Assembly: GCF_900128455.1 (NCBI RefSeq)
Contig: NZ_LT635783.1
Location: forward strand, 2,965,957-3,029,956
Source: Bacteroides mediterraneensis
GTDB taxonomy: Bacteria > Bacteroidota > Bacteroidia > Bacteroidales > Bacteroidaceae
Direction: 5' to 3'
DNA length: 64,000 nucleotides
Both the position numbers and the translations under genes were made by a program. Below, piece after piece: positions 1-9,160 of this stretch. Under the pieces are notes generated by a model. It saw only the letters and a list, made by a program, of their open reading frames with translations. It did not search any database and had not been told where the DNA came from. Numbering within the stretch: position 1 is the first letter of the stretch; every line of letters starts with the position of its first letter.

Positions 1-79
1 GCTTGAATACGCTTCAGGCGACGCCTACGCAGATGCATGTGATGCATTCTACGACAAAGTGTTCGATGGAGCTGAATAA
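1..79 (+). CDS. C-terminal end of a gene, probably glycogen/starch synthase (GT5)
   Basis: An open frame enters at base 2 and ends at TAA 77-79, giving about 25 residues that finish in DKVFDGAE. It stops 28 bases before the DUF4270 lipoprotein gene on the same strand, so the two are probably co-transcribed. In Bacteroides a short GT5 glycogen synthase commonly precedes a DUF4270 gene, and the glycogen-type genes just downstream fit that. The fragment itself carries no diagnostic motif, so the product name is inference from neighbourhood. Confidence 0.45.
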   Translation, partial: LEYASGDAYADACDAFYDKVFDGAE

Positions 80-107
80 AAATATGAATAGATAAAAAAG
101 TACAAAA

Positions 108-1562
108 ATGAGACTTAAGCTCTTGGCCGCAATCGGACTTGCAGCCACACTCTACAGCTGTGATGATACCACTACCGGTATCGGTGATTTCGTGGCAGAT
201 ACCGATGAAATTACGGCATCGGCTCAAACTTTCGAAGCGACCACAAAGACACTGAAATATACGGATTTGAATCCGAATGGTGTATTCTCCCGTACCAGCA
301 ATGCGTATCTGGGGAAATTTACAGACCCGGACTTTGGAACCTATACCACGGATTTCATCACACAAATCAACTGTACAGAAGACTTTGAATTCCCGGAAAC
401 CATGCAGGATATCGTATCCACTACGCTGGAACTGTCTTATTCCAGTTTCTTCGGCGATTCATTGGCTCCTATGCGTGTAAGGGTGGATATGTTAAACCGA
501 GAAATTGACGATGATGGAGAGGACTTAGGTTTATATTATACTTCCTATAATCCGGAAGACTTCTACAATAAAAATGAAGAAGCCTTGGCTGAACAGGATT
601 ACGCCGTGCGTGACAATTCATGGACCAAGGAGGAAATTGATTCCATCAAAAAAGCCAATGGGTACTATCCTCCTTTGGTCATCGATTTGGATAAAGCCAG
701 AAAAGCGAAAGGGGAAGAAACTTTCAGCGCATTCCTGAAAAGGAAATACAATGAAGACAAAAAGAACTTTAAAGACTCATACTCCTTCATCCACAACGTA
801 TTGCCGGGATTTTATGTACACAACACAAGTGGAGAAGGTTCGATTTTGTACATCGGAGCCATCTGGCTGCGCATGAAAGTGAGTTACCTGATAGAAAGTT
901 CATCTGGTAAGGTGGATTCCTTAGTTTACACTTCCATCCCGTTTGCCGCAACCAATGAGGTATATATGTCTACGCGTCTGAGCAACTCTGGGGACAACTT
1001 GGAGAAACTGGCTGCGGAAACGCACAACACGTACCTGAAAACGCCTGCCGGACTCTGCACGGAAGTGAAACTTCCGCTAAAAGAAATGTACGAAGCACTT
1101 GGTAATGATACACTGAACTCTGTATCCATGGCATTTACCAAATATAAAAATATCAGCGAAAACTCTGCAAACAATCCCTACAAAATGGGAACTCCAAAGA
1201 ATTTGCTGCTCATTCGGAAAAGTGAAGTAAATGATTTCTTTGAACAGAAGCAAAACTATGACAGTAAGACATCCTTCCTCGGCACTTACAGCAGCACAAC
1301 AAATTCTTATTCATTCTCACAAGTGAACCGTCTGATCAGTCAGATATTCAGCGACATGAGAACAAAGGAAGAACCTGCTGAAGGATGGGATGAATACAAT
1401 ACGCTGGTACTGATTCCGGTAAAGACAGAAACTGACTCACAGGGGAACACAATCGGTCTGTCTCACGACTTGGAAGTGAACTCAGCCAAATTGGTAGGTG
1501 GTGAAGACGGCGAAAAGATAAAAATGGAAGTCATCTACACCAAGCCTAAATTCAATAAATAA
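108..1562 (+). CDS. DUF4270 family lipoprotein
   Basis: This is a 484-residue secreted lipoprotein. The N-terminus has a short hydrophobic signal followed by a lipobox ending in Cys18 (LYSC), then DDTTTGIG, the acidic/threonine start typical of DUF4270 proteins. No catalytic motif is visible; the body looks like a beta-rich surface or periplasmic protein. It lies directly behind the fragment at the window start and is closed by a hairpin at 1586-1624. In Bacteroidota DUF4270 genes often sit beside glycogen synthase, but their function is unknown. The start is the first ATG and gives a complete signal peptide. Confidence 0.85.
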   Translation: MRLKLLAAIGLAATLYSCDDTTTGIGDFVADTDEITASAQTFEATTKTLKYTDLNPNGVFSRTSNAYLGKFTDPDFGTYTTDFITQINCTEDFEFPETMQDIVSTTLELSYSSFFGDSLAPMRVRVDMLNREIDDDGEDLGLYYTSYNPEDFYNKNEEALAEQDYAVRDNSWTKEEIDSIKKANGYYPPLVIDLDKARKAKGEETFSAFLKRKYNEDKKNFKDSYSFIHNVLPGFYVHNTSGEGSILYIGAIWLRMKVSYLIESSSGKVDSLVYTSIPFAATNEVYMSTRLSNSGDNLEKLAAETHNTYLKTPAGLCTEVKLPLKEMYEALGNDTLNSVSMAFTKYKNISENSANNPYKMGTPKNLLLIRKSEVNDFFEQKQNYDSKTSFLGTYSSTTNSYSFSQVNRLISQIFSDMRTKEEPAEGWDEYNTLVLIPVKTETDSQGNTIGLSHDLEVNSAKLVGGEDGEKIKMEVIYTKPKFNK

Positions 1563-1585
1563 TAAGCTTTTGAATTCTATATCAT

Positions 1586-1624
1586 AAAAAAATCCTGGAA
1601 TCAATCGATTCCAGGATTTTTTTA
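1586..1624. terminator. Bidirectional terminator between convergent genes
   Basis: A perfect 12-bp stem (AATCCTGGAATC / GATTCCAGGATT) with a 4-base loop is flanked by an A-run on the left and a T-run on the right. It can therefore end both the DUF4270 transcript and the minus-strand glycogen operon. Confidence 0.9.
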
Positions 1625-1643
1625 TTCCGATAACTTATCGGAT

Positions 1644-3029
1644 TTATACTTTCTTTGAAGTGGTTTTCTTGGCCGTGGAAGAAGCAGCCTTCTTGGCTGG
1701 AGCTTTCTTTGCCGGAGCTTTTTCTGCCTTCTGCTCTTTCTCCTTCAGCTGTTCCTGCAAATGTTTCACCTCATCGTTCAACTGCACCAGTTCTTCCTCC
1801 TGGTTGCGTATAGTAGTCAACAAAGAATTCAATTCCTCATCTTCCATATCCACCGGATACAAGGCATTGACACGTCCGATAAAGTCACCTAGGATATTCA
1901 TGTAATTGGTGAATGCATCATACGGAGAATCATAGATACCACGATCCAAAGCCACTCCCATCTGTTTGGTGGTCATGAAACGGAAATTGTTGCTGGCCTG
2001 CAGGTAATCCCAGTCTTGCTTGATTCGGCGGTCTGAACACAAATATACACGTTCTGCTACGCTGTAAAGCTTATCAAAAGCTTCACGCTGCATCACGTTA
2101 CCTAACCACGGGCTGATATCTCTTTCTTCATCGGTCCAAGACATCGGATAAGGTACATCAATCATATCTACCGATTTCAGCTTGGTCACAATTTCTGAAG
2201 GAGTAGAGAATGTGATGCCTTTCTGACGGGCACATTCAGGCAGCGCTTTCAGGAATTCCAAAATATTGGAAGACAACGGCTGGAAAATACCCAATGCAGA
2301 GAGTTCCATAAAGATATTGATGACTTGTTCGTTTTCCGGCAAAGAAGCAATCCAACCAATGTATTTATCGGCAAACAGCGGATATTCACTCCATTCACTG
2401 TTAGAGAAACGCAAGCTGATATCGTCCGACAACTTAAAGTCACGAAGCAACAGTTTCAGGTTCGGATTTTCGGCACAATGGTACAAGTAGTGAGGACTCT
2501 TCCAGCCCAATACATGTTTCGCACCTTCAGCCAACATTCCTTTGAAACCCATATCGGCCACAATGCCTCCGATTTCATTATCGTAAATCAAACTGGAATT
2601 GCGGAATACCTTAGGTTCCTGACCGAAATAATCTTTAATCTTCACACGCATACGTTCTACTTCTTCCCGGAAACAGGTTTCATTCTTCAAAGAAGACAAA
2701 CCGTGTGAGTAAGGCTCACAAAGGAACTCGCAGCAACCTGTCGCATTCAGCTCATGCAACAGTTCAATGACTGCAGGCGCATGAATTTCCAGCTGCTCCA
2801 AAGCAACTCCTGAAATAGACAATGCAACCTTAAACGCTCCGTTTGACGCTTTTGCCATCTCAATCAAGGTCTTCAAAGCGGGAATATAAGAGCGTTCAGC
2901 CACTTCATTCATACCTTGCTCATTGGCATAATCATCGTAATAATAATGTTCCGAACCGATTTCAAAGAAACGATAACGTTTCAGATGGATAATCTGGTGT
3001 ATTTCAAAGTAAAGACAAATTGTTTTCAT
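1644..3029 (-). CDS. Glycoside hydrolase family 57 (alpha-amylase type)
   Basis: The 461-residue cytoplasmic protein has no signal peptide. It carries the GH57 N-terminal signature EIHQ (residues 9-12, the HQ motif) and a GH57-like segment EFLCEPYSHG near residues 101-110. GH57 enzymes hydrolyse or transfer alpha-glucan chains. It is the last gene of a minus-strand operon behind a glycosyltransferase and a debranching enzyme, so it most likely acts on intracellular glycogen. Unusually, residues about 380-425 form a Glu/Lys-rich coiled coil, and the last 35 residues are an Ala/Lys/Pro tail (repeated APAKK) resembling histone H1 tails. Exact enzymatic activity cannot be told from sequence. Confidence 0.88.
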   Translation of the reverse strand: MKTICLYFEIHQIIHLKRYRFFEIGSEHYYYDDYANEQGMNEVAERSYIPALKTLIEMAKASNGAFKVALSISGVALEQLEIHAPAVIELLHELNATGCCEFLCEPYSHGLSSLKNETCFREEVERMRVKIKDYFGQEPKVFRNSSLIYDNEIGGIVADMGFKGMLAEGAKHVLGWKSPHYLYHCAENPNLKLLLRDFKLSDDISLRFSNSEWSEYPLFADKYIGWIASLPENEQVINIFMELSALGIFQPLSSNILEFLKALPECARQKGITFSTPSEIVTKLKSVDMIDVPYPMSWTDEERDISPWLGNVMQREAFDKLYSVAERVYLCSDRRIKQDWDYLQASNNFRFMTTKQMGVALDRGIYDSPYDAFTNYMNILGDFIGRVNALYPVDMEDEELNSLLTTIRNQEEELVQLNDEVKHLQEQLKEKEQKAEKAPAKKAPAKKAASSTAKKTTSKKV

Positions 3030-3044
3030 ATCGTATTGCTGTTT

Positions 3045-4316
3045 TTATTTTCCATAATTTTTTAAGACTTGCTCGTAAAGTCCACGAATCTTCACGCCGA
3101 CCTTTTCCCATACAATACCATCCACTTCTTTCTTTCCTTCATCACGGAGATATTCATACAATGAGTTGTTGGTACAAATAGAATGGATAGCGTCTGCCAT
3201 GGCATGTATATCCCAATAATCGGTCTTTATACACTTGGAAAGGATTTCCGCACAACCAGACTGTTTGGAAATAATCGTCGGCACGCAACACTGCATGGCT
3301 TCCAACGGAGAAATACCAAACGGCTCGGATACCGAAGGCATGATATATACATCGCTCAACTTCAAAACCTCATACACTTGTTTCCCTTTCATGAATCCCG
3401 GGAAATGGAACCGGTCGGCAATACCTCTTTCTGCTGCCAGACGAATCATGGCGTTCATCATGTCACCGCTTCCAGCCATCACGAAACGAACGTTGCGGGC
3501 ACGCTTCAACACCATGGCTGCAGCCTCCACGAAATACTCTGGCCCTTTCTGCATAGTGATACGTCCGAGGAAGGTTACAATCTTTTCTTTCGGATTCTTC
3601 TTCACCTGAATATCCTGAATCTCCTTGGAAAGCGGAGATACGGCATTGTGCACGGTAAAGACCTTGCGAGGATCCTGATAATACTTATTGATTACAGTCT
3701 GACGGGTAAGTTCACTCACACACATAATGCAGTCTGCATGGTCCATACCGTTTTTCTCGATGGAATAAACCGTCGGATTGACATTACCTCTACTGCGGTC
3801 AAAGTCTGTGGCATGCACGTGGATAACCAGCGGCTTACCGGATACCTGTTTTGCATGGATACCTGCCGGATAAGTCAGCCAGTCGTGTGAATGGATAATA
3901 TCAAACTGCTGCTGACGGGCCACTACCCCTGCCACGATGGAATAATTGTTGATTTCTTCATGCAGATTATCCGGATAACGTCCAGAAAACTCCAAGCAAC
4001 CCAAATCATTGGTATGCATATAATTGAAGTCCGCATAAATATGATCGCGCAAATCATAATACAGCTGCGGATCCATATAGCTTCCCACTCTGTCTTTTAC
4101 ATGATCCCACTGTACGTCACGCCACACAATGGGCACACTGTTCATGCCTATGATACGCAAAAAACTCTGGTCTTCATCGCCCCAAGGCTTCGGAATACAG
4201 AAAGTTATTTCCATATCCTGCTGCTGGGCAAGTCCATGAGTCAGTCCATAACTGGCTGTACCTAATCCTCCCAAAATATGAGGAGGAAATTCCCAACCAA
4301 ACATCAAAACTTTCAT
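3045..4316 (-). CDS. GT4 family glycosyltransferase (glycogen synthase-like)
   Basis: The 423-residue protein begins MKVLMFGWEFPPHILGGLG, the donor-loop glycine motif of GT4/GT5 synthases. The C-terminal Rossmann domain has VTFLGRITMQKGPEYF and the EPFGISPLEAM motif, whose glutamates bind the nucleotide-sugar. It is predicted to be cytoplasmic. It lies 14 bases behind the debranching enzyme and 15 before GH57, so the three are one operon. It probably elongates alpha-glucan or transfers glucose to a glucan acceptor; the precise donor and acceptor are inferred from context only. Confidence 0.85.
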   Translation of the reverse strand: MKVLMFGWEFPPHILGGLGTASYGLTHGLAQQQDMEITFCIPKPWGDEDQSFLRIIGMNSVPIVWRDVQWDHVKDRVGSYMDPQLYYDLRDHIYADFNYMHTNDLGCLEFSGRYPDNLHEEINNYSIVAGVVARQQQFDIIHSHDWLTYPAGIHAKQVSGKPLVIHVHATDFDRSRGNVNPTVYSIEKNGMDHADCIMCVSELTRQTVINKYYQDPRKVFTVHNAVSPLSKEIQDIQVKKNPKEKIVTFLGRITMQKGPEYFVEAAAMVLKRARNVRFVMAGSGDMMNAMIRLAAERGIADRFHFPGFMKGKQVYEVLKLSDVYIMPSVSEPFGISPLEAMQCCVPTIISKQSGCAEILSKCIKTDYWDIHAMADAIHSICTNNSLYEYLRDEGKKEVDGIVWEKVGVKIRGLYEQVLKNYGK

Positions 4317-4330
4317 ACAAACTCCTCCTC

Positions 4331-6268
4331 TTATTGATTGTTATATTTCTCCAACAAATTCAATGTACGTAAAATCTCGGCTACATTCATTGCAAACGAG
4401 ATGGCTCCTCTTCCCTGGAAAGGCGGATTGCCATCAAACAGTTCTGGAATAGAACCGATGCAATGACAAGTCATCTGGTCTTCATAACTAATCATCTGAC
4501 GTTCTACAAAAGAGATTGCACTCCGCTTGTAGATACGCAGATAAGCCTCCAAGTAGAAACCTTCCAGCCACGGCCATGCCGTACCCTGATGATAGGCATA
4601 ATCACGCTGAAGCTGAGGACCCACATAATTAGGATTGTATCCCCCGCTCTTCGGACTCAAAGAACGGAGTCCTTTTGGAGTCAGCAATTCTTTGGTCACA
4701 ATGTCAATCACACCTTTCTTCTGTTTGGAGTCAAGTGGCGAATAATCAAATGCGGCAGCAAAAATCATGTTCGGACGTACGCTCCAGTCCATCATGTCTC
4801 CATCTACATAATCCAGCAAATAGCCATATTCATTCAGGAAGGTATGGATGAAAGAGGGAGCAGCCTTTTCCGAGAACTGGTGTAAATAAGCAGCAAAGCC
4901 CTCGTCTCCGGCCAGTAAATCAGCCACGAAACAAAGGGCATTGTACCACAATGAATTAAATTCCACAATATATCCCGTTCGTGCAACCACCGGACGTCCG
5001 TTGACCGTAGAATTCATCCACGTCACAGCTTTATCTCTTCCGTTTGCATAAACCAAACCATTGTCATGCACTGTCAGATTGGGATGTTTGTTGCCAGCCA
5101 GATATTCCATCACATCCTTCAGCAGTTTTCCGTATTTCACTCGGGCTTCATCCCAAGACACCATCTTGGCATACTGCTGTATGGCCCAAACCATCCACAA
5201 AAGTACATCCGGATGTTCAATCTCCGTTACCTTCAGATGACTGTCCTTTCCTTCCATAAACGCATAGACGGCTTTTATGGCAGTTTCCATAATCATCTCA
5301 AACTTGCCAATCTCTCCAACAGAGAGAGTCAGTCCCGGCAAGGAAATAAACATGTCACGCGCACGGCATTTGAACCAAGGATATCCAGCCAAAATATAAG
5401 ATTCCCCATCCTGCTTGTTCAAAAACTGATGAGCTGAATTAATCAAACAGTTTTTAAAATTGTCGCGCGGAGTACGCTGCTCCACTTCGGCTGCGAACAA
5501 CGCATTTAAAGAAAGTGTTTCAATAGGAGATACTCCCCCAGAGAAAGTCACAGATTCTCCTTTCTTAATACTTACCTCAAAATAGCCTGGAACATACAAA
5601 TCCTCATTAAAGTCATATCCACGTTCACGTTCCTTAGGATATTCAATACCTCTGTACCAGTCAGGACGGAAACAAAACTCATTCTCTTTGCTCAGCTGCA
5701 TGTAGAGTTCGGGATATCCCGGATACATGCATGTCTTGATTCCATTCTCCACAATGTCATAATGCCGGCTGGCCTGCGCATTTTCATGGGTGTACTGACG
5801 TACGCTACGGAATGCCAAATATGGACGAAGGCGAAGAGTAGTTTCGGAATGTGCATCCACCAACGTATAGCGAATCAAAATACGGTTTTCATGGTGCACG
5901 AACACTTTTTCCTTCTTCAGTACGACTCCTCCGACCCGATAAACGGTAGTCGGCACTTTTTCACACTCAAACTCCCGAATGTACTTGTGCCCCCTAGGAC
6001 TGAAATTGTCACCCCCATATTTATGGAGACCCAAATTGAATTCTGCCCCATGCTGAATGACGGTTTCATCCAAAGAAGAAAGCAACACATGATTTTCATC
6101 GTCCAACTCAGGTACGGGTATTACCAGCAAGCCATGATACTTACGGGTATTACAATCCACGATAGTCGAACAATGATAAGCCCCCGAGCGATTTGTACGA
6201 AGAATTTCTCTAGTCAGAGTTTCTTCCAGATTTGTCATTATAGTCTTATCAAATCGTAAATAACTCAT
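4331..6268 (-). CDS. Glycogen debranching enzyme (amylo-alpha-1,6-glucosidase family)
   Basis: This 645-residue protein has an N-terminal beta-sandwich of the bacterial GDE type (TNRSGAYHCSTIVDCNTRKYHGLL near residues 26-49) and a C-terminal (alpha/alpha)6 barrel with AGYPWFKCRARDMFISLPG, DMMDWSVRPN and GTAWPWLEGFYLEAY. These match the archaeal/bacterial glycogen debranching family (GDE_C). It cleaves alpha-1,6 branches of glycogen in the cytoplasm. It is the first gene of the three-gene operon, with a Bacteroides-type promoter just upstream (6329-6358). ATG at 6268 gives the full family N-terminus. Confidence 0.9.
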   Translation of the reverse strand: MSYLRFDKTIMTNLEETLTREILRTNRSGAYHCSTIVDCNTRKYHGLLVIPVPELDDENHVLLSSLDETVIQHGAEFNLGLHKYGGDNFSPRGHKYIREFECEKVPTTVYRVGGVVLKKEKVFVHHENRILIRYTLVDAHSETTLRLRPYLAFRSVRQYTHENAQASRHYDIVENGIKTCMYPGYPELYMQLSKENEFCFRPDWYRGIEYPKERERGYDFNEDLYVPGYFEVSIKKGESVTFSGGVSPIETLSLNALFAAEVEQRTPRDNFKNCLINSAHQFLNKQDGESYILAGYPWFKCRARDMFISLPGLTLSVGEIGKFEMIMETAIKAVYAFMEGKDSHLKVTEIEHPDVLLWMVWAIQQYAKMVSWDEARVKYGKLLKDVMEYLAGNKHPNLTVHDNGLVYANGRDKAVTWMNSTVNGRPVVARTGYIVEFNSLWYNALCFVADLLAGDEGFAAYLHQFSEKAAPSFIHTFLNEYGYLLDYVDGDMMDWSVRPNMIFAAAFDYSPLDSKQKKGVIDIVTKELLTPKGLRSLSPKSGGYNPNYVGPQLQRDYAYHQGTAWPWLEGFYLEAYLRIYKRSAISFVERQMISYEDQMTCHCIGSIPELFDGNPPFQGRGAISFAMNVAEILRTLNLLEKYNNQ

Positions 6269-6328
6269 AGTTGTATATTAAGGTTATAAATTAATATTCG
6301 TTCTAAAAAGATGTTATTTATTTCCCCT

Positions 6329-6358
6329 CAAAATTAATGATTAAAAACTAATAGCAAA
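6329..6358 (-). promoter_or_regulatory. Promoter of the debranching-GT4-GH57 operon
   Basis: On the minus strand TTTG (6355-6358) is followed 18 bases later by TAATTTTG (6329-6336), matching the Bacteroides TTTG / TAnnTTTG form. It lies about 60 bases upstream of the start codon. Confidence 0.6.
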
Positions 6359-6483
6359 ACCAAAATCCCTTTTTTTTGTCTCTAGATATTATTTTTTCTA
6401 CAAAAAGTGAGATTTACCCCAAAATCATCCCCCCTAAAAGTCAAAAATATATCAAAATGTCCGACAACAGAGGGTGGCGCATA

Positions 6484-6541
6484 AAAAAATCGCCCGACAG
6501 ACCTTCTTCCATAACTCACAAAGAAAATCTGTCAGGCGACT
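6484..6541 (-). terminator. serS terminator
   Basis: The inverted repeat TCGCCCGACAGA / TCTGTCAGGCGA has one wobble. Read on the minus strand it ends in GGGCGATTTTTT, just past the serS stop codon. Confidence 0.85.
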
Positions 6542-6563
6542 CTATATAAAATCAGTTGTAATA

Positions 6564-7838
6564 TCAATCAATAATATCAAAACCGCAATAAGGTACCAAA
6601 GCTTTCGGAATGCGGATTCCCTCCGGTGTCTGATTATTCTCAAGCAGAGCGGCCACAATACGAGGCAGAGCCAATGCGGAACCATTCAACGTATGACACA
6701 ATTCCGTCTTCTTTTCAGCAGTACGGTAACGGCATTTTAAACGGTTGGCCTGATAAGTATCAAAATTAGAAACAGAGCTAACTTCCAACCAGCGTTTTTG
6801 AGCTTCAGAATAGACTTCGAAGTCAAAGCAAAGAGCAGCCGTGAAACTCATATCTCCGCCACAAAGACGAAGAATACGGTAAGGAAGCTCCAATTTCTTC
6901 AACAAACCTTCCACATGATCCAACATTTCTTGATGAGACTGCTTGGAATGTTCCGGCTTATCGATGCGTACCAGCTCAATTTTAGAGAATTCATGCAAAC
7001 GGTTCAAGCCACGGACATCTTTTCCATAAGAACCGGCTTCACGACGGAAACACTGCGTATAGGCACAGTTCTTAATCGGCAACTGTTTCTCATCCAGAAT
7101 CACATCACGATAGATATTAGTCACCGGAACCTCAGCAGTAGGAATCAAGTACAAATCATCCATTTCACAGTGATACATCTGTGCTTCCTTGTCGGGCAAC
7201 TGCCCTGTACCATAACCAGAGGCAGCATTTACCACTGTAGGTGGCATAATTTCTTCATAGCCAGCAGCACGAGCCTCATCCAGGAAGAAATTAATCAATG
7301 CACGCTGCAAACGCGCACCTTTTCCTTTATATACAGGGAAACCGGCTCCCGTAATCTTTACACCCAAGTCAAAATCAATCAAGTCATATTTCTTGGCCAG
7401 CTCCCAGTGAGGCAGTGCGTTCTTCGGAAGTTCAGTTTCCATTCCTCCCATTTTTTCTACCACATTATCTTCTGCGCCAAAACCTTCCGGCACACATTCG
7501 TATGGCACATTCGGAATTGTGTAAAGCAAATTCTGCATATCCTCGGCTGCCTTATCCATTTCTGCCTGCAAGCTCTTGCTGGCTTCCTTGATTTCTGCCA
7601 CACGCGCCTTGGCTGCTTCTGCTTCTTCTTTCTTGCCCTCTTTCATCAAAGCCCCAATCGTCTTTGAGGTAGAATTCACTTCTGAAAGATTTTTATCTAA
7701 TTGATTCTGTGCACTCCGTCTTTTATCGTTCAGTTCAAGCACTTTGGCAATTGTTTCCTTTGCATTAGCAAAATGCTTCTTTTCCAATCCACGAATCACC
7801 TTGTCGGTATCTTCTGTAATTTGTTTAATGGTAAGCAT
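6564..7838 (-). CDS. serS: Seryl-tRNA synthetase
   Basis: The 424-residue class II synthetase charges tRNA-Ser with serine. The N-terminal 110 residues form the long tRNA-binding coiled-coil arm. Class II motif 2 is visible as FRREAGSYGKDVRG followed by LHEFSKIE, and motif 3 as ALPRIVAALLENNQ near residues 391-404. The length is normal for the family. It has its own promoter box (7880-7887) and terminator (6484-6541), so it is a single-gene unit. Confidence 0.98.
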   Translation of the reverse strand: MLTIKQITEDTDKVIRGLEKKHFANAKETIAKVLELNDKRRSAQNQLDKNLSEVNSTSKTIGALMKEGKKEEAEAAKARVAEIKEASKSLQAEMDKAAEDMQNLLYTIPNVPYECVPEGFGAEDNVVEKMGGMETELPKNALPHWELAKKYDLIDFDLGVKITGAGFPVYKGKGARLQRALINFFLDEARAAGYEEIMPPTVVNAASGYGTGQLPDKEAQMYHCEMDDLYLIPTAEVPVTNIYRDVILDEKQLPIKNCAYTQCFRREAGSYGKDVRGLNRLHEFSKIELVRIDKPEHSKQSHQEMLDHVEGLLKKLELPYRILRLCGGDMSFTAALCFDFEVYSEAQKRWLEVSSVSNFDTYQANRLKCRYRTAEKKTELCHTLNGSALALPRIVAALLENNQTPEGIRIPKALVPYCGFDIID

Positions 7839-7879
7839 ATCTTTTTACTTTTTAGTATAATCCTCACTGTTTCGTGCTG

Positions 7880-7887
7880 CAAAGATA
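7880..7887 (-). promoter_or_regulatory. -7 promoter box of serS
   Basis: Minus-strand TATCTTTG followed by C, 42 bases upstream of the ATG. No clear TTTG -33 element is seen. Confidence 0.55.
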
Positions 7888-7939
7888 TAGTTTTTTATTG
7901 GAATACGTAAACAGATGTCATGTATAAAATCAGTTCCCT

Positions 7940-9121
7940 TTAGAAAACAGGAAGCGTATAAACCAAACCCAACGAAATTCGCTGCTGGTTGTAACTCTCG
8001 GCTCCCCAACGAGTGGCTCTTTCCGCCAGGTGTACATTCTTATACAGAAGATGCAAATAACACAACAGTTCGCTGTTCCTCAGAGGATAATACTCGGCAC
8101 AAAGCTGGGCATTCCAAACCCTACGGTAAGTCCCGGCTGAGATATCACCGGATGATTTAAATACATTTCCCTGCTCATAGACTCCCTTGACATAGAGGTT
8201 CCAGTGAGAAGCCACCCGATAATCCAGATTAAAAATGGTCGTGAAATAATCCACATCCGACAAAGTCTGTCCCACTCCATCCTGCACGGTCACCCCACTA
8301 ATCAATCCTTTTGAATCGATTCCTTCACGGGAATACATAAAATCAACGTACCCCAAGAAAGGCTTCCTATCCCACACATTACCGCAGGTAAAATAAAAGA
8401 CATTTTTATTTTTGGCCAGCTGCCCATACGACAACGAATAACGGAGTTGCATAGCATGATCCACGAAATATCCGTCCCAATTGACCGTAGCCAGCAAAGG
8501 AATCTTGGTCGCCTCCACTCCTTCCGGCAATCCGTACATAAACTGGTCATTGCTGTCTCCATTCCGGTTGTTTGTCAATTGAAAATTGAATTCATGACTG
8601 TCGTTCATCCTATAGGCCACATTCAAGCCCGCCTGATAACAAGGAATCGTATTATTGAAATCTGAATAATGCCGCACTTTAATGGCATTCACCCAGCACT
8701 CATAGCCGCTGAACTGAACAGCCTGTTTTCCTGCAGTCAATTTCCATTTGTCGTTCAACTGCCAACCCACCATGGCCAGTTCTACCGACCCGGAAAGGTT
8801 GTCCAAGGGGATATTAGGCGTCGTGTACTGATTCAAAGACTGTCGGAAATGATAGGTGAATTTATTATGGAATCCCCCCAGCACTTCCAAACGGATACGA
8901 TGCACTTTGAAAGCCGCCTCATCCAGTTTCCCATTCTGAAAAGACGCATCCACTGCCGAGCAGAACTGTATATTCATATCTGCCCAATCCACCTTTCTCT
9001 GACCGTCGGTCAACCGTTCCAACAACGACTCTTCTCCAGAGGAAACCATCGGCTCACTCTGCGCGGCTACCATTGTCACTCCTCCCACCCACAGAGATAA
9101 GATGATTCCACTCCGTTTCAT
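7940..9121 (-). CDS. Phosphate-selective porin OprO/OprP-like outer-membrane protein
   Basis: The protein has about 393 residues from the ATG at 9121, which gives a clean signal peptide (MKRSGIILSLWVGG...VAAQ) and has GGGAGA seven bases upstream. The longer frame from 9154 would put eleven extra residues before the signal. The mature protein is rich in alternating aromatic/polar beta-strands and ends in a C-terminal aromatic residue (PVF), as in outer-membrane beta-barrels. It resembles Bacteroides porins of the OprP family (PF07396). It is the last gene of the miaA-dagK-kdsA operon. Substrate is unknown. Confidence 0.75.
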   Translation of the reverse strand: MKRSGIILSLWVGGVTMVAAQSEPMVSSGEESLLERLTDGQRKVDWADMNIQFCSAVDASFQNGKLDEAAFKVHRIRLEVLGGFHNKFTYHFRQSLNQYTTPNIPLDNLSGSVELAMVGWQLNDKWKLTAGKQAVQFSGYECWVNAIKVRHYSDFNNTIPCYQAGLNVAYRMNDSHEFNFQLTNNRNGDSNDQFMYGLPEGVEATKIPLLATVNWDGYFVDHAMQLRYSLSYGQLAKNKNVFYFTCGNVWDRKPFLGYVDFMYSREGIDSKGLISGVTVQDGVGQTLSDVDYFTTIFNLDYRVASHWNLYVKGVYEQGNVFKSSGDISAGTYRRVWNAQLCAEYYPLRNSELLCYLHLLYKNVHLAERATRWGAESYNQQRISLGLVYTLPVF

Positions 9122-9160
9122 GCATTCTCCCATTCTGTTTCCGAACCACCACATAAAAAA

